Shown: piece by piece, positions 1-9,100 of the stretch
Layout: every line of letters begins with the position of its first letter
Position numbering within the stretch: position 1 is the first letter of the stretch
DNA from: a virus
Virus record (IMG/VR): IMGVR_UViG_3300048690_000251
Span: 1-22,574 of that record
DNA: 22,574 bases
Direction: 5' to 3' (one strand)
The notes under the pieces: generated by a model
Told to the model about the DNA's origin: nothing
Databases searched by the model: none
What the model saw: the letters and a program-made list of their open reading frames with translations, nothing else
Position numbers and translations under genes: made by a program

Positions 1-704
1 CTCCCTGTTGCAACCAAATGATCTCTCCAGCCACCCTGGAGATAGTCGTATTTAGAGGGATGTGTTGAAAGCTGATGGATGAACAAGCCATCGCTAGGAT
101 TTAGCAATACTCCAACGTGAGAACTGTTCGCACCGCTGATGTTAAAGACCAAGATATCCCCTCGCATCAACTCCGATCGAGGAGATAGAAGTTTAAACCC
201 CGCGCGATCGACATTATCCATAAAAATATTCCAGCCAGGGCGATCGATCTCATTCCAACCTCCTTTTATTAGTTCAGTTCGATCGAATTCCGGCAAAATT
301 ATCTGCATCTCGAATCGATACCAGTGATCTATCAGGCTCCAACAATCATTAATCCCTGGTGCTGGCTGTCGATCGAGGTATGTCGAGTTAGCGCGAGGAT
401 CGTAGTATTTGAAAGTATTGGATTTTATATCGTACAAATAGAATGGTATTTGATGCTTAGTACACGTCAAAATATCTTGAGGAGACAAAGTATTGTTGCC
501 ATTAATATGGCTATGCCAAATTGCTTGAATGCCTTCATCAATTAAATATTTCCCATCTATTTGAAAGTTTTCTGATGGTATTTGCGATGTATTTTCAATG
601 TGAATACACTGATTGGATTTAATCAGTCCACAAGCTTCGCGACTTCTCTGGAATTCACTAATTGATATTTTTCTAATTTTTGCTTGAATTTCTTCGCCGA
701 ACAT
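1..704 (-). CDS. Lambda gpK-like tail tip protein, JAB/MPN + NlpC/P60 peptidase (partial)
   Basis: The gene reads from an ATG at 704 to the window edge, giving 234 complete codons with no stop, so its C-terminus is missing. I translated it by hand. Residues 1-100 form a JAB/MPN metalloprotease domain: Glu23 in a REACGLI motif, then His64-Ser-His66, seven residues, Ser74 and Asp77, which is a complete JAMM zinc site. Residues 115-234 look like NlpC/P60, with a candidate Cys121 (NDCW), a GDILVF strand at 182-187, His196 (SHVGVLL) and a possible third catalytic His210. This JAB plus NlpC/P60 order is that of lambda gpK, a tail tip assembly protein thought to act on tail proteins and/or cell-wall peptides. 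The ATG lies 3 nt after the gpL-like stop, matching the lambda order M-L-K. Confident on family; whether both sites are active is inferred. Confidence 0.9.
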   Translation of the reverse strand, partial: MFGEEIQAKIRKISISEFQRSREACGLIKSNQCIHIENTSQIPSENFQIDGKYLIDEGIQAIWHSHINGNNTLSPQDILTCTKHQIPFYLYDIKSNTFKYYDPRANSTYLDRQPAPGINDCWSLIDHWYRFEMQIILPEFDRTELIKGGWNEIDRPGWNIFMDNVDRAGFKLLSPRSELMRGDILVFNISGANSSHVGVLLNPSDGLFIHQLSTHPSKYDYLQGGWRDHLVATG

Positions 705-707
705 ATA

Positions 708-1301
708 TTAAACCTTGAATTGATCTATAAGTGGGAATCCACCAAATGGCAGTATGCCAGAGCCAAATCTAGCGCGGCATCCAGCTAAAGTATTTGGACA
801 ACTTGAAAATGCTGTCCCTTTGTAACCACAATCTCCATCTTTGAACACCCAGGGACAATTATCTCGATAAAACTTTCTACCAGGAATCTGGATCTTCTGA
901 AGCTCTAGGATTGATTTAAGTTCTAAAGTTATCGAAATTCCTGTTACCTTAGACGGGCGATTTACACTATACGTTTGCTCATAGCCAACTACTTTTTGTT
1001 GAGCTGATGGTAGTGACAAGTATTGTGCCCTTGTTTGGATCCTAGTTATCTCGGCCGCTCGAATACCATATCTGCGAATATAGCTAGATATCAATCCGTT
1101 GGTGTTTCCAAACGCTATCTTAGGCTCTGGCGATGCACCGCTAATGCGATCGAATCCTTCTACCTTAATGCTAATAGGCTTATAAACATTGCCCTTGAAC
1201 GCTATTTCCCCCGCTTCTTCGCCGTGATAATACTGAATTATCGGCACATTTAAGGGGTTCAAATCGAGTTTATATAGATCAATTAGAGTCTCTTCTGCCA
1301 T
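708..1301 (-). CDS. Lambda gpL-like minor tail protein (Fe-S tail tip protein)
   Basis: This encodes a 197-aa homologue of phage minor tail protein L, a structural component of the siphovirus tail tip. The diagnostic region is C-terminal: Cys residues in NCPW, GDCGY, SSCPN and LAGCRARFG followed by LPFGGFPLI. These four cysteines match the set that binds an iron-sulfur cluster in lambda gpL. The open frame extends upstream to a TTG at 1346, but I chose the ATG at 1301. It overlaps the stop of the gpM-like gene as TAATG, a classic coupling arrangement, and it avoids a 46-nt overlap. The N-terminus MAEETLIDLYKLDL also fits the family. The next gene (gpK-like) begins 3 nt after this stop. Family call is strong; the metal cluster is inferred from the conserved cysteines. 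Confidence 0.9.
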   Translation of the reverse strand: MAEETLIDLYKLDLNPLNVPIIQYYHGEEAGEIAFKGNVYKPISIKVEGFDRISGASPEPKIAFGNTNGLISSYIRRYGIRAAEITRIQTRAQYLSLPSAQQKVVGYEQTYSVNRPSKVTGISITLELKSILELQKIQIPGRKFYRDNCPWVFKDGDCGYKGTAFSSCPNTLAGCRARFGSGILPFGGFPLIDQFKV

Positions 1302-1663
1302 TACGATCTTCCAAAAGTTTGTTTTATTTTGAGAGTCCAAATCCACTCTTCCACCTTTGGATCTTTTCTATATCTATACTCGTAGCTGTATTCATCGATA
1401 AACCATGTTTTCGGCACATTACTCCTAGGAGATGTCCAATAAAACGGGCTGTGCTTACCGACGGAATCTATGAAAGTGTTGAAGCTAACTAATAAAGCAT
1501 TGCTAATTACCAACCTAATCGTCCATTTTTCCACGCTCGAATTTATCCCCGATTTGCGGCGCATTTCGTACCCGTCGTCAAATTGCGCGATCGCTACTCG
1601 TTCGATAGGCTCGGCGACGACATCACGTAATATTGGAAATCCTGTCAGTGTAGGTAATGGCAA
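1301..1663 (-). CDS. Lambda gpM-like minor tail protein
   Basis: The 120-aa product resembles the phage minor tail protein M family (lambda gpM), which joins the tail tip complex. Features seen are the FDDGYEMRRKSGIN segment, equivalent to the FGDGY..R..GiN motif of the family, a central W-T-I-R-L strand, FYWTSP, and a C-terminal EEWIWTLKIKQTF that mirrors the family's final beta strands. The length is close to lambda gpM (about 109 aa). No ATG exists in frame after the upstream stop, so the start is a TTG at 1663; an ATT about 27 nt further upstream is a less likely alternative. The stop overlaps the gpL-like ATG (TAATG), so the two are translationally coupled. Family assignment is good; the exact N-terminus is uncertain. 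Confidence 0.82.
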   Translation of the reverse strand: MPLPTLTGFPILRDVVAEPIERVAIAQFDDGYEMRRKSGINSSVEKWTIRLVISNALLVSFNTFIDSVGKHSPFYWTSPRSNVPKTWFIDEYSYEYRYRKDPKVEEWIWTLKIKQTFGRS

Positions 1664-1725
1664 GGTTTTTTCAAATAGTGGGATATTAATATTTTAGCAA
1701 AATATTTCGAGTAACTAGGTGCCGT

Positions 1726-2022
1726 TTAAAATCCGCCCTCTATTAAATCAGCAAACTTCTCCATTACTGCCGATATATTTTCTTCAGTTGACCACGGAAT
1801 ATCGCAAAGAAAATCTATCTCCAATCGATCCATTGATATCGAAAATTGTTGTAGTGTAACAACCTCGTGAAAGATTGGGTTAATAATGTTGAGTAAATTA
1901 TTGATCTTAGAAAATCTGCCAAGAACGAGGATTTTAACAAGTATTAATTCATCAACAGGATTATGAGTCCAAATTTCAATTTTAATGTGCTTGCGTGTCG
2001 TGTTGCGATGAAGTGTTTTCAT
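1726..2022 (-). CDS. Hypothetical tail-region protein (98 aa)
   Basis: I do not recognise this protein. The 98-aa sequence alternates basic, hydrophobic and acidic stretches (KHIKIEIW, VDELILVKILVLGR, NNLLNIINPIFHE, ENISAVMEKFADLIEGGF), with no signal peptide or membrane helix. The same frame can be opened from a TTG at 2106, but that would overlap the 60-aa gene upstream by 68 nt and add a residue run that looks like antisense noise. The ATG at 2022 starts 16 nt after the preceding stop and is preferred. It sits between the Rha-like gene and the gpM homologue, where lambda-like phages have no fixed gene. Its order in the cluster suggests a minor tail or assembly role, which is inference from context only. 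Confidence 0.6.
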   Translation of the reverse strand: MKTLHRNTTRKHIKIEIWTHNPVDELILVKILVLGRFSKINNLLNIINPIFHEVVTLQQFSISMDRLEIDFLCDIPWSTEENISAVMEKFADLIEGGF

Positions 2023-2038
2023 GTGCGATTTTTTAGAA

Positions 2039-2221
2039 TTATTTACGATCGTCAATCCTTGCGCGAACAATGACATTGATTTCCATGATAACGTTCTCGA
2101 TCGCAATTGAGCGGCTCATTGATTGGGCACCCATCGCATAGAGATGCTGCACTAGATCCTTAATGGCTTGTTCGCCGCGTTGGATTTCTTCGGCTAGTTT
2201 TGAACTATCGTTGTTCGACAT
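2039..2221 (-). CDS. Small hypothetical protein (60 aa)
   Basis: The 60-aa product has an ATG start and is predicted to be mostly alpha-helical and charged (SKLAEEIQRGEQAIKDLVQ, then SIAIENVIMEINVIVRARIDDRK), with no membrane segment. No family is recognised. It follows the Rha-like gene after the hairpin at 2246-2288 and precedes the 98-aa gene by 16 nt. No clear Shine-Dalgarno sequence is visible upstream of the ATG, which is common in cyanobacteria. The short helical sequence would suit an assembly adaptor or a component paired with the 98-aa protein, but nothing in the sequence proves it. Confidence 0.5.
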   Translation of the reverse strand: MSNNDSSKLAEEIQRGEQAIKDLVQHLYAMGAQSMSRSIAIENVIMEINVIVRARIDDRK

Positions 2222-2245
2222 ATAGGTAGTATTTGAATTTAATTT

Positions 2246-2288
2246 ATTGATGACAGCGATTGACTAAGCATCGATCGCTGTCATCAAT
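2246..2288. repeat. 15-bp perfect inverted repeat just downstream of the Rha-like gene
   Basis: Left arm 2246-2260 (ATTGATGACAGCGAT) and right arm 2274-2288 (ATCGCTGTCATCAAT) pair perfectly across a 13-nt loop that contains GACTAA. It begins immediately after the Rha-like TAG stop in the direction of transcription. The sequence after the stem on the minus strand is AAATTAAATT, with no U-run, so it is not a standard intrinsic terminator. It closely resembles the hairpin at 3065-3100 on the other side of the same gene. Confidence 0.8.
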
Positions 2289-3038
2289 CTAAATAAGCTG
2301 TTGTTGGCGATTGCTAATTAAAACGCGACAAGCTTCGTCGAGATTTTCCTTGCTGACAAACGGCTGTAGAGCTTTGCAAGGAACGGTATCAATTAGATCG
2401 CCTCGCCCAATACGACTCAACTCACGCTCTAATTCTGCACCAGATTTAAAGCTACGCCCACCATTCTTGTTGAGGTAGTCGGCTAATTGTTTGGTCGTTT
2501 GTCCACTGAATTTGACCCCTGTTTGCTGGTCAATTACTTCTAGAATGGGTCGATCGATCTCAACTACCGAATCTGCTTTACTCTCCAGTAGTAGTGTGGT
2601 AGCGATACCATGAGCGGCAATGCGGAAATCTTGGCGATCGTTCTCCCTTCCACGCAACTCCAAGGCACGGACTTCTAGCTCTAACTCTCGGATGCGATCG
2701 CTCTGGACGGGGATGATTTCTTTAGCAATTGAGAAACCTTTGACGAGATTCAGCTTAAATACTACAGCTTTTTGCGTGTTGCGTGCTAAAGTACCAGCGA
2801 AATTAACTTGGTCTTGGTTTAAGTACCACACAATCTCGCCATTCGCGAGGGTCATTTTAAAAATGACCCCTAATTCTACGAACGTTGATTCGTACTTCAT
2901 TAGCACATTAGATCGATAGCTTGTATGATTTGATATGCCAAATCCATCAGCAACTATACGTGAGTCTAGACGCAGTTCGCCATCTCGATCTTCCAACGAT
3001 ACTGAAATCTGTTTTGGTGTTAAAATCAATGTAGACAT
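2289..3038 (-). CDS. Rha-family phage regulatory protein
   Basis: The 249-aa product has an ATG start. Residues about 22-110 resemble the Rha domain (Phage_pRha): SRIVADGFGISNHTSYRSNV, a mid-domain F..L..IFKM segment, G.IVWYLNQDQVNFAGTLAR, and KAVVFKLNLVKGF.IAKE. These correspond to the family's recognition-like N-terminus, Y.LT.D.F strand and helix-rich end. A short coiled coil (RIRELELEVRALELRGREND) follows at about 114-133. A C-terminal helical region with QTTKQLADYLNKNGG may be a second DNA-binding or partner domain. Rha proteins of lambdoid phages are regulators that interfere with growth in some hosts. Such a gene does not belong to a tail operon, so it is probably a moron. It is flanked by related hairpins at 2246-2288 and 3065-3100. 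No strong SD or promoter is visible. Family call moderate; function inferred. Confidence 0.65.
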   Translation of the reverse strand: MSTLILTPKQISVSLEDRDGELRLDSRIVADGFGISNHTSYRSNVLMKYESTFVELGVIFKMTLANGEIVWYLNQDQVNFAGTLARNTQKAVVFKLNLVKGFSIAKEIIPVQSDRIRELELEVRALELRGRENDRQDFRIAAHGIATTLLLESKADSVVEIDRPILEVIDQQTGVKFSGQTTKQLADYLNKNGGRSFKSGAELERELSRIGRGDLIDTVPCKALQPFVSKENLDEACRVLISNRQQQLI

Positions 3039-3064
3039 GTCGATCGTTAGTTGATTAATATGTT

Positions 3065-3100
3065 GACAGGCGCGATCGGACTAAATCGATCGCGCCTGTC
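3065..3100. repeat. 14-bp perfect inverted repeat upstream of the Rha-like gene
   Basis: Left arm 3065-3078 (GACAGGCGCGATCG) and right arm 3087-3100 (CGATCGCGCCTGTC) pair perfectly across the 8-nt loop GACTAAAT. It lies in the 124-nt gap between the tape measure stop and the Rha-like start. On the minus strand the stem is followed by AACATATT and on the plus strand by GTTATTTTAT, so neither side has a strong U-tract. Arms and loop can be aligned with the hairpin at 2246-2288 in the same orientation (GACAG..CGAT..GACTAA..ATCGATCG..CTGTC). Confidence 0.8.
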
Positions 3101-3113
3101 GTTATTTTATCAC

Positions 3114-3144
3114 TCTGATTGCCAATACTTTGGCAGCAATCAGA
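3114..3144. repeat. Inverted repeat just after the tape measure stop
   Basis: Arms TCTGATTGC (3114-3122) and GCAATCAGA (3136-3144) are perfect complements around a 13-nt spacer. The inner TGCCAA/TTGGCA can pair as an alternative. It follows the tape measure stop by about 18 nt in the transcribed direction. There is no U-run after it, so it may be an RNA-stabilising 3' structure or a weak attenuator rather than a canonical terminator. Confidence 0.6.
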
Positions 3145-3162
3145 ACAAAGCTGCTCAAAGTA

Positions 3163-6100
3163 TTAATTAATATACCCTTGCCGCTTCAACCTCGAGATCA
3201 AATCCATCACCTCACTGCGAACAAAATCTCTCGCTTGAGTCGTTTTACCAACATCGCCTTTACTTTCGCCATTGTTATTCATCGTGAAATTGTAGCTATT
3301 AGAATCACCAAATCGAGTGGTATTGCTCAAACTATTAGTGAACGATGAACTCGCCGCGCCAGATATTGATGGCATTCCCCCCTGAATTCCCCCATCTTCG
3401 TACCGAGGGATATTTGCCATATTCATCATCAAAGATCGATCGATCTCTTGCTGAAATATCTTGGGCATTTTCCCTTTATTGAGGTCATCAATTCCATCCC
3501 GACCAAATTTGGCTGTAGCTGGCTTATTAAGAATAGCCTCGCCTTTCATGATAATAGCTAAAGTATCATCCTTGGATGAATATCCTGGCACGATACCTTG
3601 CTGGAAACGAGTAGGGCGGCCTTGGACACCACCAAAGGCATAGGCTGGGATATCCAGAGTGTCATCATCACCCATGACCCCACCCATTTTGTAAGCGGGG
3701 AGCATCACAGGAATCATTGGATCGTCCCCCATAATTCCACCATCGGCATAAGCGGGGAGGAGTACGGGGATAGATGGTCGATCGCCTGCAATACCACCAT
3801 CGGCGAAAAATCCAGAGATTAAACCTGTTAGAATGCTCATCGGATTAAAACCGCCCTTACTGCCAGCCGATCCAGCCGCGCCTAGTACTGCGGCTCCCAA
3901 ACCTTTAGTCAATTTTCCGCCAAAATCACCACCAGCGACACCGCCGCCAATACCACCACCCTCGACGGTGACATTGACGGGTTTCTCAGGGGTTAAATCC
4001 GAAACCAATGAGACTGGTACAGGATTGCCGTCCGCGCCAGTAAATCCAAAGGGGATGGGAGTTTGTTCGGGGAGGATATCGGGGATTAAAGGTAATGGTG
4101 CATCTCTGAAGCCATACGGTGGGATGGGAATAGTTTCGGAAGCTTTTGACACTCCGAGATCTCCAGATCCAATCACCGTTACCGGAACTGGATTATTGGT
4201 AGTCGGCTGGCTAGGGGTAATCGATCGATCCTGAAAGCGATCGATCGGCAACTCTGAAGATAAACCATACCGAGTGTTGCCAAGTGATGGGATTTTAGCC
4301 TGCTTGTACTCTGGCAGTTTACGGCGATCTACAATTTGATTACCATCAAGGATTAGATTCTCTTGAGGAGTGGTAGATCCAATTGGCGGGAATTGAGCGG
4401 ACGATCGAGGGTATCGAGGTAGATCAATTGATCCTGGTGCAGTTGTTGGGATTTCAGGTGAAATCTTGATGATTCTCCCCGTGAAATCAGGCCGAGGAGG
4501 AATAGCCGGAAGCCCATTGACTTCGGGACTAGGTGAGGGGATGGGGGCGGGTGCTGGTAGTGCTTCAGCCTTCGGTGCCTCTGGTGGAGGAGGTGGGGGT
4601 GTTACTACTGCTGAAGATTGAGCGATCGGCAACGCTTGCGAGGTTGACTGAAAATCCTTTCGGGAGCCGCCGACTTCAGCTACTTTTCCAGGATCTACAG
4701 GGGTGATTTTAGTTAATAGAGGCTTGAATAAATCGCTGATTTTTTGATTAATGTATGAATTAATCAGTTTATTAGCCTCTGCCTGGATAGCTCGAAAAGG
4801 TGAGGCTAACAAATCTTTAAAAGCTTTATCAATGTTCGCTGCACTGCCTTTTACACTACCCGTCAATCCTTCCAGAACTGTGTCAGACAACGTGGTAGCT
4901 GCTGTGGATACCGTTTTAATAGCATCAGTCATTGGGTCAAACTGACGAGCTAAACTATCGAGTTTAATCTCGTTAAGCTTGATTAATTCAGTGTTCAGAT
5001 TTTGGAACTGTTCAACCGTCAGCACCCCTGCTCGTTGAAGATCCTCTAGTTCCTTAGTCTTTGATCGAAACTCCTGATTTTGCCCAACGACAGCCGCTTG
5101 ATAATTTAGCTTTTTAGCATCAAAAGTATTGCCCGCCGCCTCAGCTCGTTGCCCACCAACGGAGAGTAAAGCGGATCGACTGCCGACCAGTTGAGTGCCT
5201 TGAGTGAAATCACGCTCTCTATCGCGAGTAAACCTACCTGCATCAATAGCCGTGTTGTCTGTCTGCAATTTGCGGTATAGCTGTTGTACATTGGTCGCGA
5301 AAGCTTCAGCTACTTTAGGGTCATTGGGTGCCCTCTGCTTGATTTCTACTTGCTCTTGGATTGCCTTCTCATATTCTGATCGATTCCGCTGCTTGGCGGT
5401 TGTATCGTCGATGAGTTCAGCATCTCTCTGCCGTCCTTGCGCCCTGGCTAATGCGCCTAGGCTAGAATCCGCAGATAATCTAGTATCGGTGCCAAACTTT
5501 TTGCGATCGAACACAGTCCGCCGCTCTGCAAAATCTCGCTCAAAGATGCCAGTATTGTATTCATCGGTAGTGTTTGCGATCGATCGCGCTTCACTATCTT
5601 CAAGATTACGAGACTGGGCATCAATTTTAGCTTTATTAGCTGGGTTGGCAACTCGTTTTTTCTCGATTAATTCTTGGCGTTTGGATAGATTATTTTGACG
5701 AATACGAAGGATGGAGATCTCTTTTTTAATCTCCAACGGATCGCCTTGCGAATTATCGAAGAGGTTGAATTTTTGATAAGTTTCAACCTCTTTCAGTTTT
5801 TCTTCTCTGATGGCAATTTCCGAGCCGATCGTATTAACATCAGTTGAGGTGTTGAGAGCTTGAACTCGATCGGCTGATTTAATAGCTGTATCTTTCTTGG
5901 CATCTACCCCAGCTTGTTTGGATTTAGCCAAGAAGAATTCATCTTTAGCTATTCTTCTCTTGAGTTCATTAATTTGATACTCTTGCTCCTTCTGAAGCTT
6001 TAATAAGTTTTGCTGCTGTAGTGGTGTACTTGCATTGAACTGAGGCTTATTGGCTATTTGAGCGGATGTTTCCTCCCTTGCTAATTGAACTGCTCCTAGT

Positions 6101-9100
6101 GTGCGTTTATCGTCTTCCAGTCTTCTGGTAATGCCTAGATTTCGCTCGAATGTCTTGCGATCGTCTGCGAATTGTTCTCGGCGATCGAGGTTTCCAGGAG
6201 TGGCATATCCAGTGGCTAAATTTGAATCAGAAATAGCGTTGTAAGAACCAGTTAATCGATCGTTACTTTGACGTTTGATATCAATCTTTTGCTTTTGAGC
6301 TTTCCGAGTTAATCCGACTACTTTAGATCTTGCCTCACGCTTATCCTGTTCGGCTTTCGAGTCAATTAGAGTTCGATCTTTCTCATCGTTCTGGATGATA
6401 GTTACTTCAGATTCATCCAATACTTTCCGCTGAGTTTTTCCCGAACTATTGGGAGTTAATCGGGTGCGATTTGGATCTGTACTTGAAATAGCTGGAGTTG
6501 AAGCACCAGGCTTTAAGCCAGATTCACGCAAATAAAGATCGTAAAGTTCGCGATCGGTTAACCCTTGTTTTGCCAGGAAATTGACATTAGTAGAATTGCG
6601 ATCGTACTTAATCATACCATCGCGCTTGCTCTCATACTCCGCACCCAAAGCTTGGCGCAAAGTCACAAAGTTTTTGAAACTAGGATCTTGCTTGAACTGT
6701 TCGTTCGCGGTATACCCTTTATCACCGCCTCGCGCGGCTGGATTTCGCAGCCGCATTTTCTGGATTTTATCCTGAGACGCTGGGCTAAAATCTCTGATGC
6801 TGGGATCGCGTTTTGCCGCTTCCTCGTAGTCAACTCGATGGAATTGATAGCGTCCTGCTGGTTTATCTCCAGCAGATGTGGGAAATCCTCGGCTTGCTTC
6901 TTCTGGCGAAAAATTGCTACCGCCATATTTGTAATAATAGCTTTTTGCAGATAGGGGATTTGGAGTTTCACCCATCGCGATTACTGCTCTCAATCCTCGA
7001 TCGTAATCGACACGATCCTTGGTTGGAGTAGCAGTAGGTTCGGTTTTACGGGTGCGTTTGCGAGTAAGCGCGGGTACTGGGGTCGGATCGATCGATGGAG
7101 TGGGATCGAGATTTGCGCCTAGCCGATTTTCTAGTTCATTTGTATTTTTTACTAATTTCCGCCGTGCCTGGGGTGAGTCGGGAGTATTGTAAAATTGACT
7201 CAGCGCGTATTTGCGACCATTGAGGGTGACGATTCCAGTGTTTCCCAAGCTCTGGCTATTATTGCCAATTTTTCCCCCTTGTTCCCCTTTGTAGCCAAAC
7301 TTATTAGGGCTGGTTGCAAGCGATTGATTAATTATTTTAGCCGATGGATCTGCGGAGTTGGAAACATCTATCAAACCTGCGTTCAGATCTTTCGCTGTTG
7401 TTTTATTCTTGAAACCTGTAGCTCCAGGTAGGCTAAAATAATTACCTAATTTACTACCTGTATAGCCAAGTGACTTGAAGCCTGCATTGACAGTATCTAC
7501 CCCCCCCAATGATTTGATTAGAGCGTTGGAAGCGGTATTATTGCTATCTCTCAATGATAATTTCAGCAGCGACGCTATGTCAAAGGTCTTACCTGCCATA
7601 GCTTTGTCACCAGTGGCGACAATTGACGGGTCGATCGTTACCTTATCGCTCAAATTAAGAGTTTTCGCATTTGCCTTGTATCTCACCATTTGAGCCACAA
7701 GTAGCTTGAGAGTAGATGCGGAACTAGCGGGTTGAACTTGAGAATTGTACTCTGAAACAACCTTACCAGTTTGAAGATCTTGAAGAATCGACGATTGATA
7801 TCCTCGTTGCTGATAAAATTCAGCCGTGACGGGTTTTATTGGAGTGGCAACTCGCTTACTTTGACTAGGTTGGCGAACTAGTCCATCGGTGGCCTCACCA
7901 ACCGATGGAGTACCAACAGCTCCTCTCTTCCGCTGATATTCATCATTTTCGCGGAAGAATTTCTGAGGATCCATTTTCCGACCATTTTGACTCATATCAA
8001 AATGCAGGTGCGGATCGGATCCGGTGTGATTTTCGACAACACTCCCGACGGGCTGACCAGCTTTAACTCGATCGCCAGACTTCACACTAGATTTAACATG
8101 TACTAATCTAGCAGTAGTTGGAACGCCCTTTGCATCAACTCCTTTGATGGCAACAATTCGACCCATGCTTTTGCCAGAACTGCTTTTGCCAGAATCATAT
8201 TCACTGACGACTCCAGATATTGGAGCCTGGACGGTAGCCCCAAGCCCACCCGCCGCGCGCCTATCGTAATCGATCCCACCATGATCCTCCCATCCACTGC
8301 GCCGCCTTCTTTTGGAGTCAAACGCTTGGTTGTTGATGCCTTCTCTGCGCGGCTTATAGCCGATAACTTGAGAGAGTGATGCGCCCGACAGTGGGCTTAC
8401 AACCGCACCCGGATTATCACCACCACTAGCCCCAGTAGTCTCAGGGGGGAAACTAACCCCACTATCGTCAGTGCGGGCTTGCTGCCTCCGCTGCTCGTTA
8501 TCTTGCCGTGCTTTCGTAGCATTCTCATTGCGCTGACTTTGAGCTTTTTGCCGCTGCGATTCAATATCTAGTTCTTTCCCTGATTCATTGATGATCTCGA
8601 TCCAAGTATTAAAATAGCTAGAGAACTCATCGGCCGCACCCGATAAAGCTGTTTGAAGACGTTGGTTGAATCCCTGATTTTTAATGCTATTCTCGGAGGC
8701 TTTAACGTCGATCGAGGTGCGTTGAGCTTGATAGAGTAACGACTGGTTGTAGTCGCGGATCGATCGAGCATTCTCAGCAACTGCCTGTTGATACTCTCTG
8801 GTGCTACTAGCTGCTTCTGCGTCTTGGGATTTAAGCTGGTCATTGAGGTCGCGAGATGCTTTAATGCGCCCAGCTAGGTCATCTTTTGCGCCCAAAGACT
8901 TTATATTAGCTAATTGCTCATCAGATGTATTGCGGATATCTTTTGGTAAGTCACCGGATTTTTGATAAAGTTCAACCTGTTTTTTCAGGATTGGATCGCG
9001 TAAAAATCCCTCATTTTCACCGACAGCTTTTTTGGTGACTTTTTGCCGATCGAGAATATCTTTTTGCAAGCTGGCGTAAAGCTGAGTCGCCAATGCACCA

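Noticed and set aside
139-545. Two plus-strand open frames at the left edge
   Set aside because: They are antisense to the gpK-like gene, whose JAMM and NlpC motifs prove the minus strand is coding.
2246-3144. The three hairpins around the Rha-like gene as ordinary intrinsic terminators
   Set aside because: Stems are strong, but no U-run follows any of them on the transcribed strand.
3833-4234. Plus-strand 133-aa open frame rich in Pro/Gly
   Set aside because: It is antisense to the Pro/Gly-rich C-terminal part of the tape measure gene; the composition comes from the complementary repeats.
5204-5698. Plus-strand 164-aa open frame
   Set aside because: It lies opposite the uninterrupted tape measure frame and its Ser/Arg/Leu-rich sequence looks like the complement of charged helical coding sequence.
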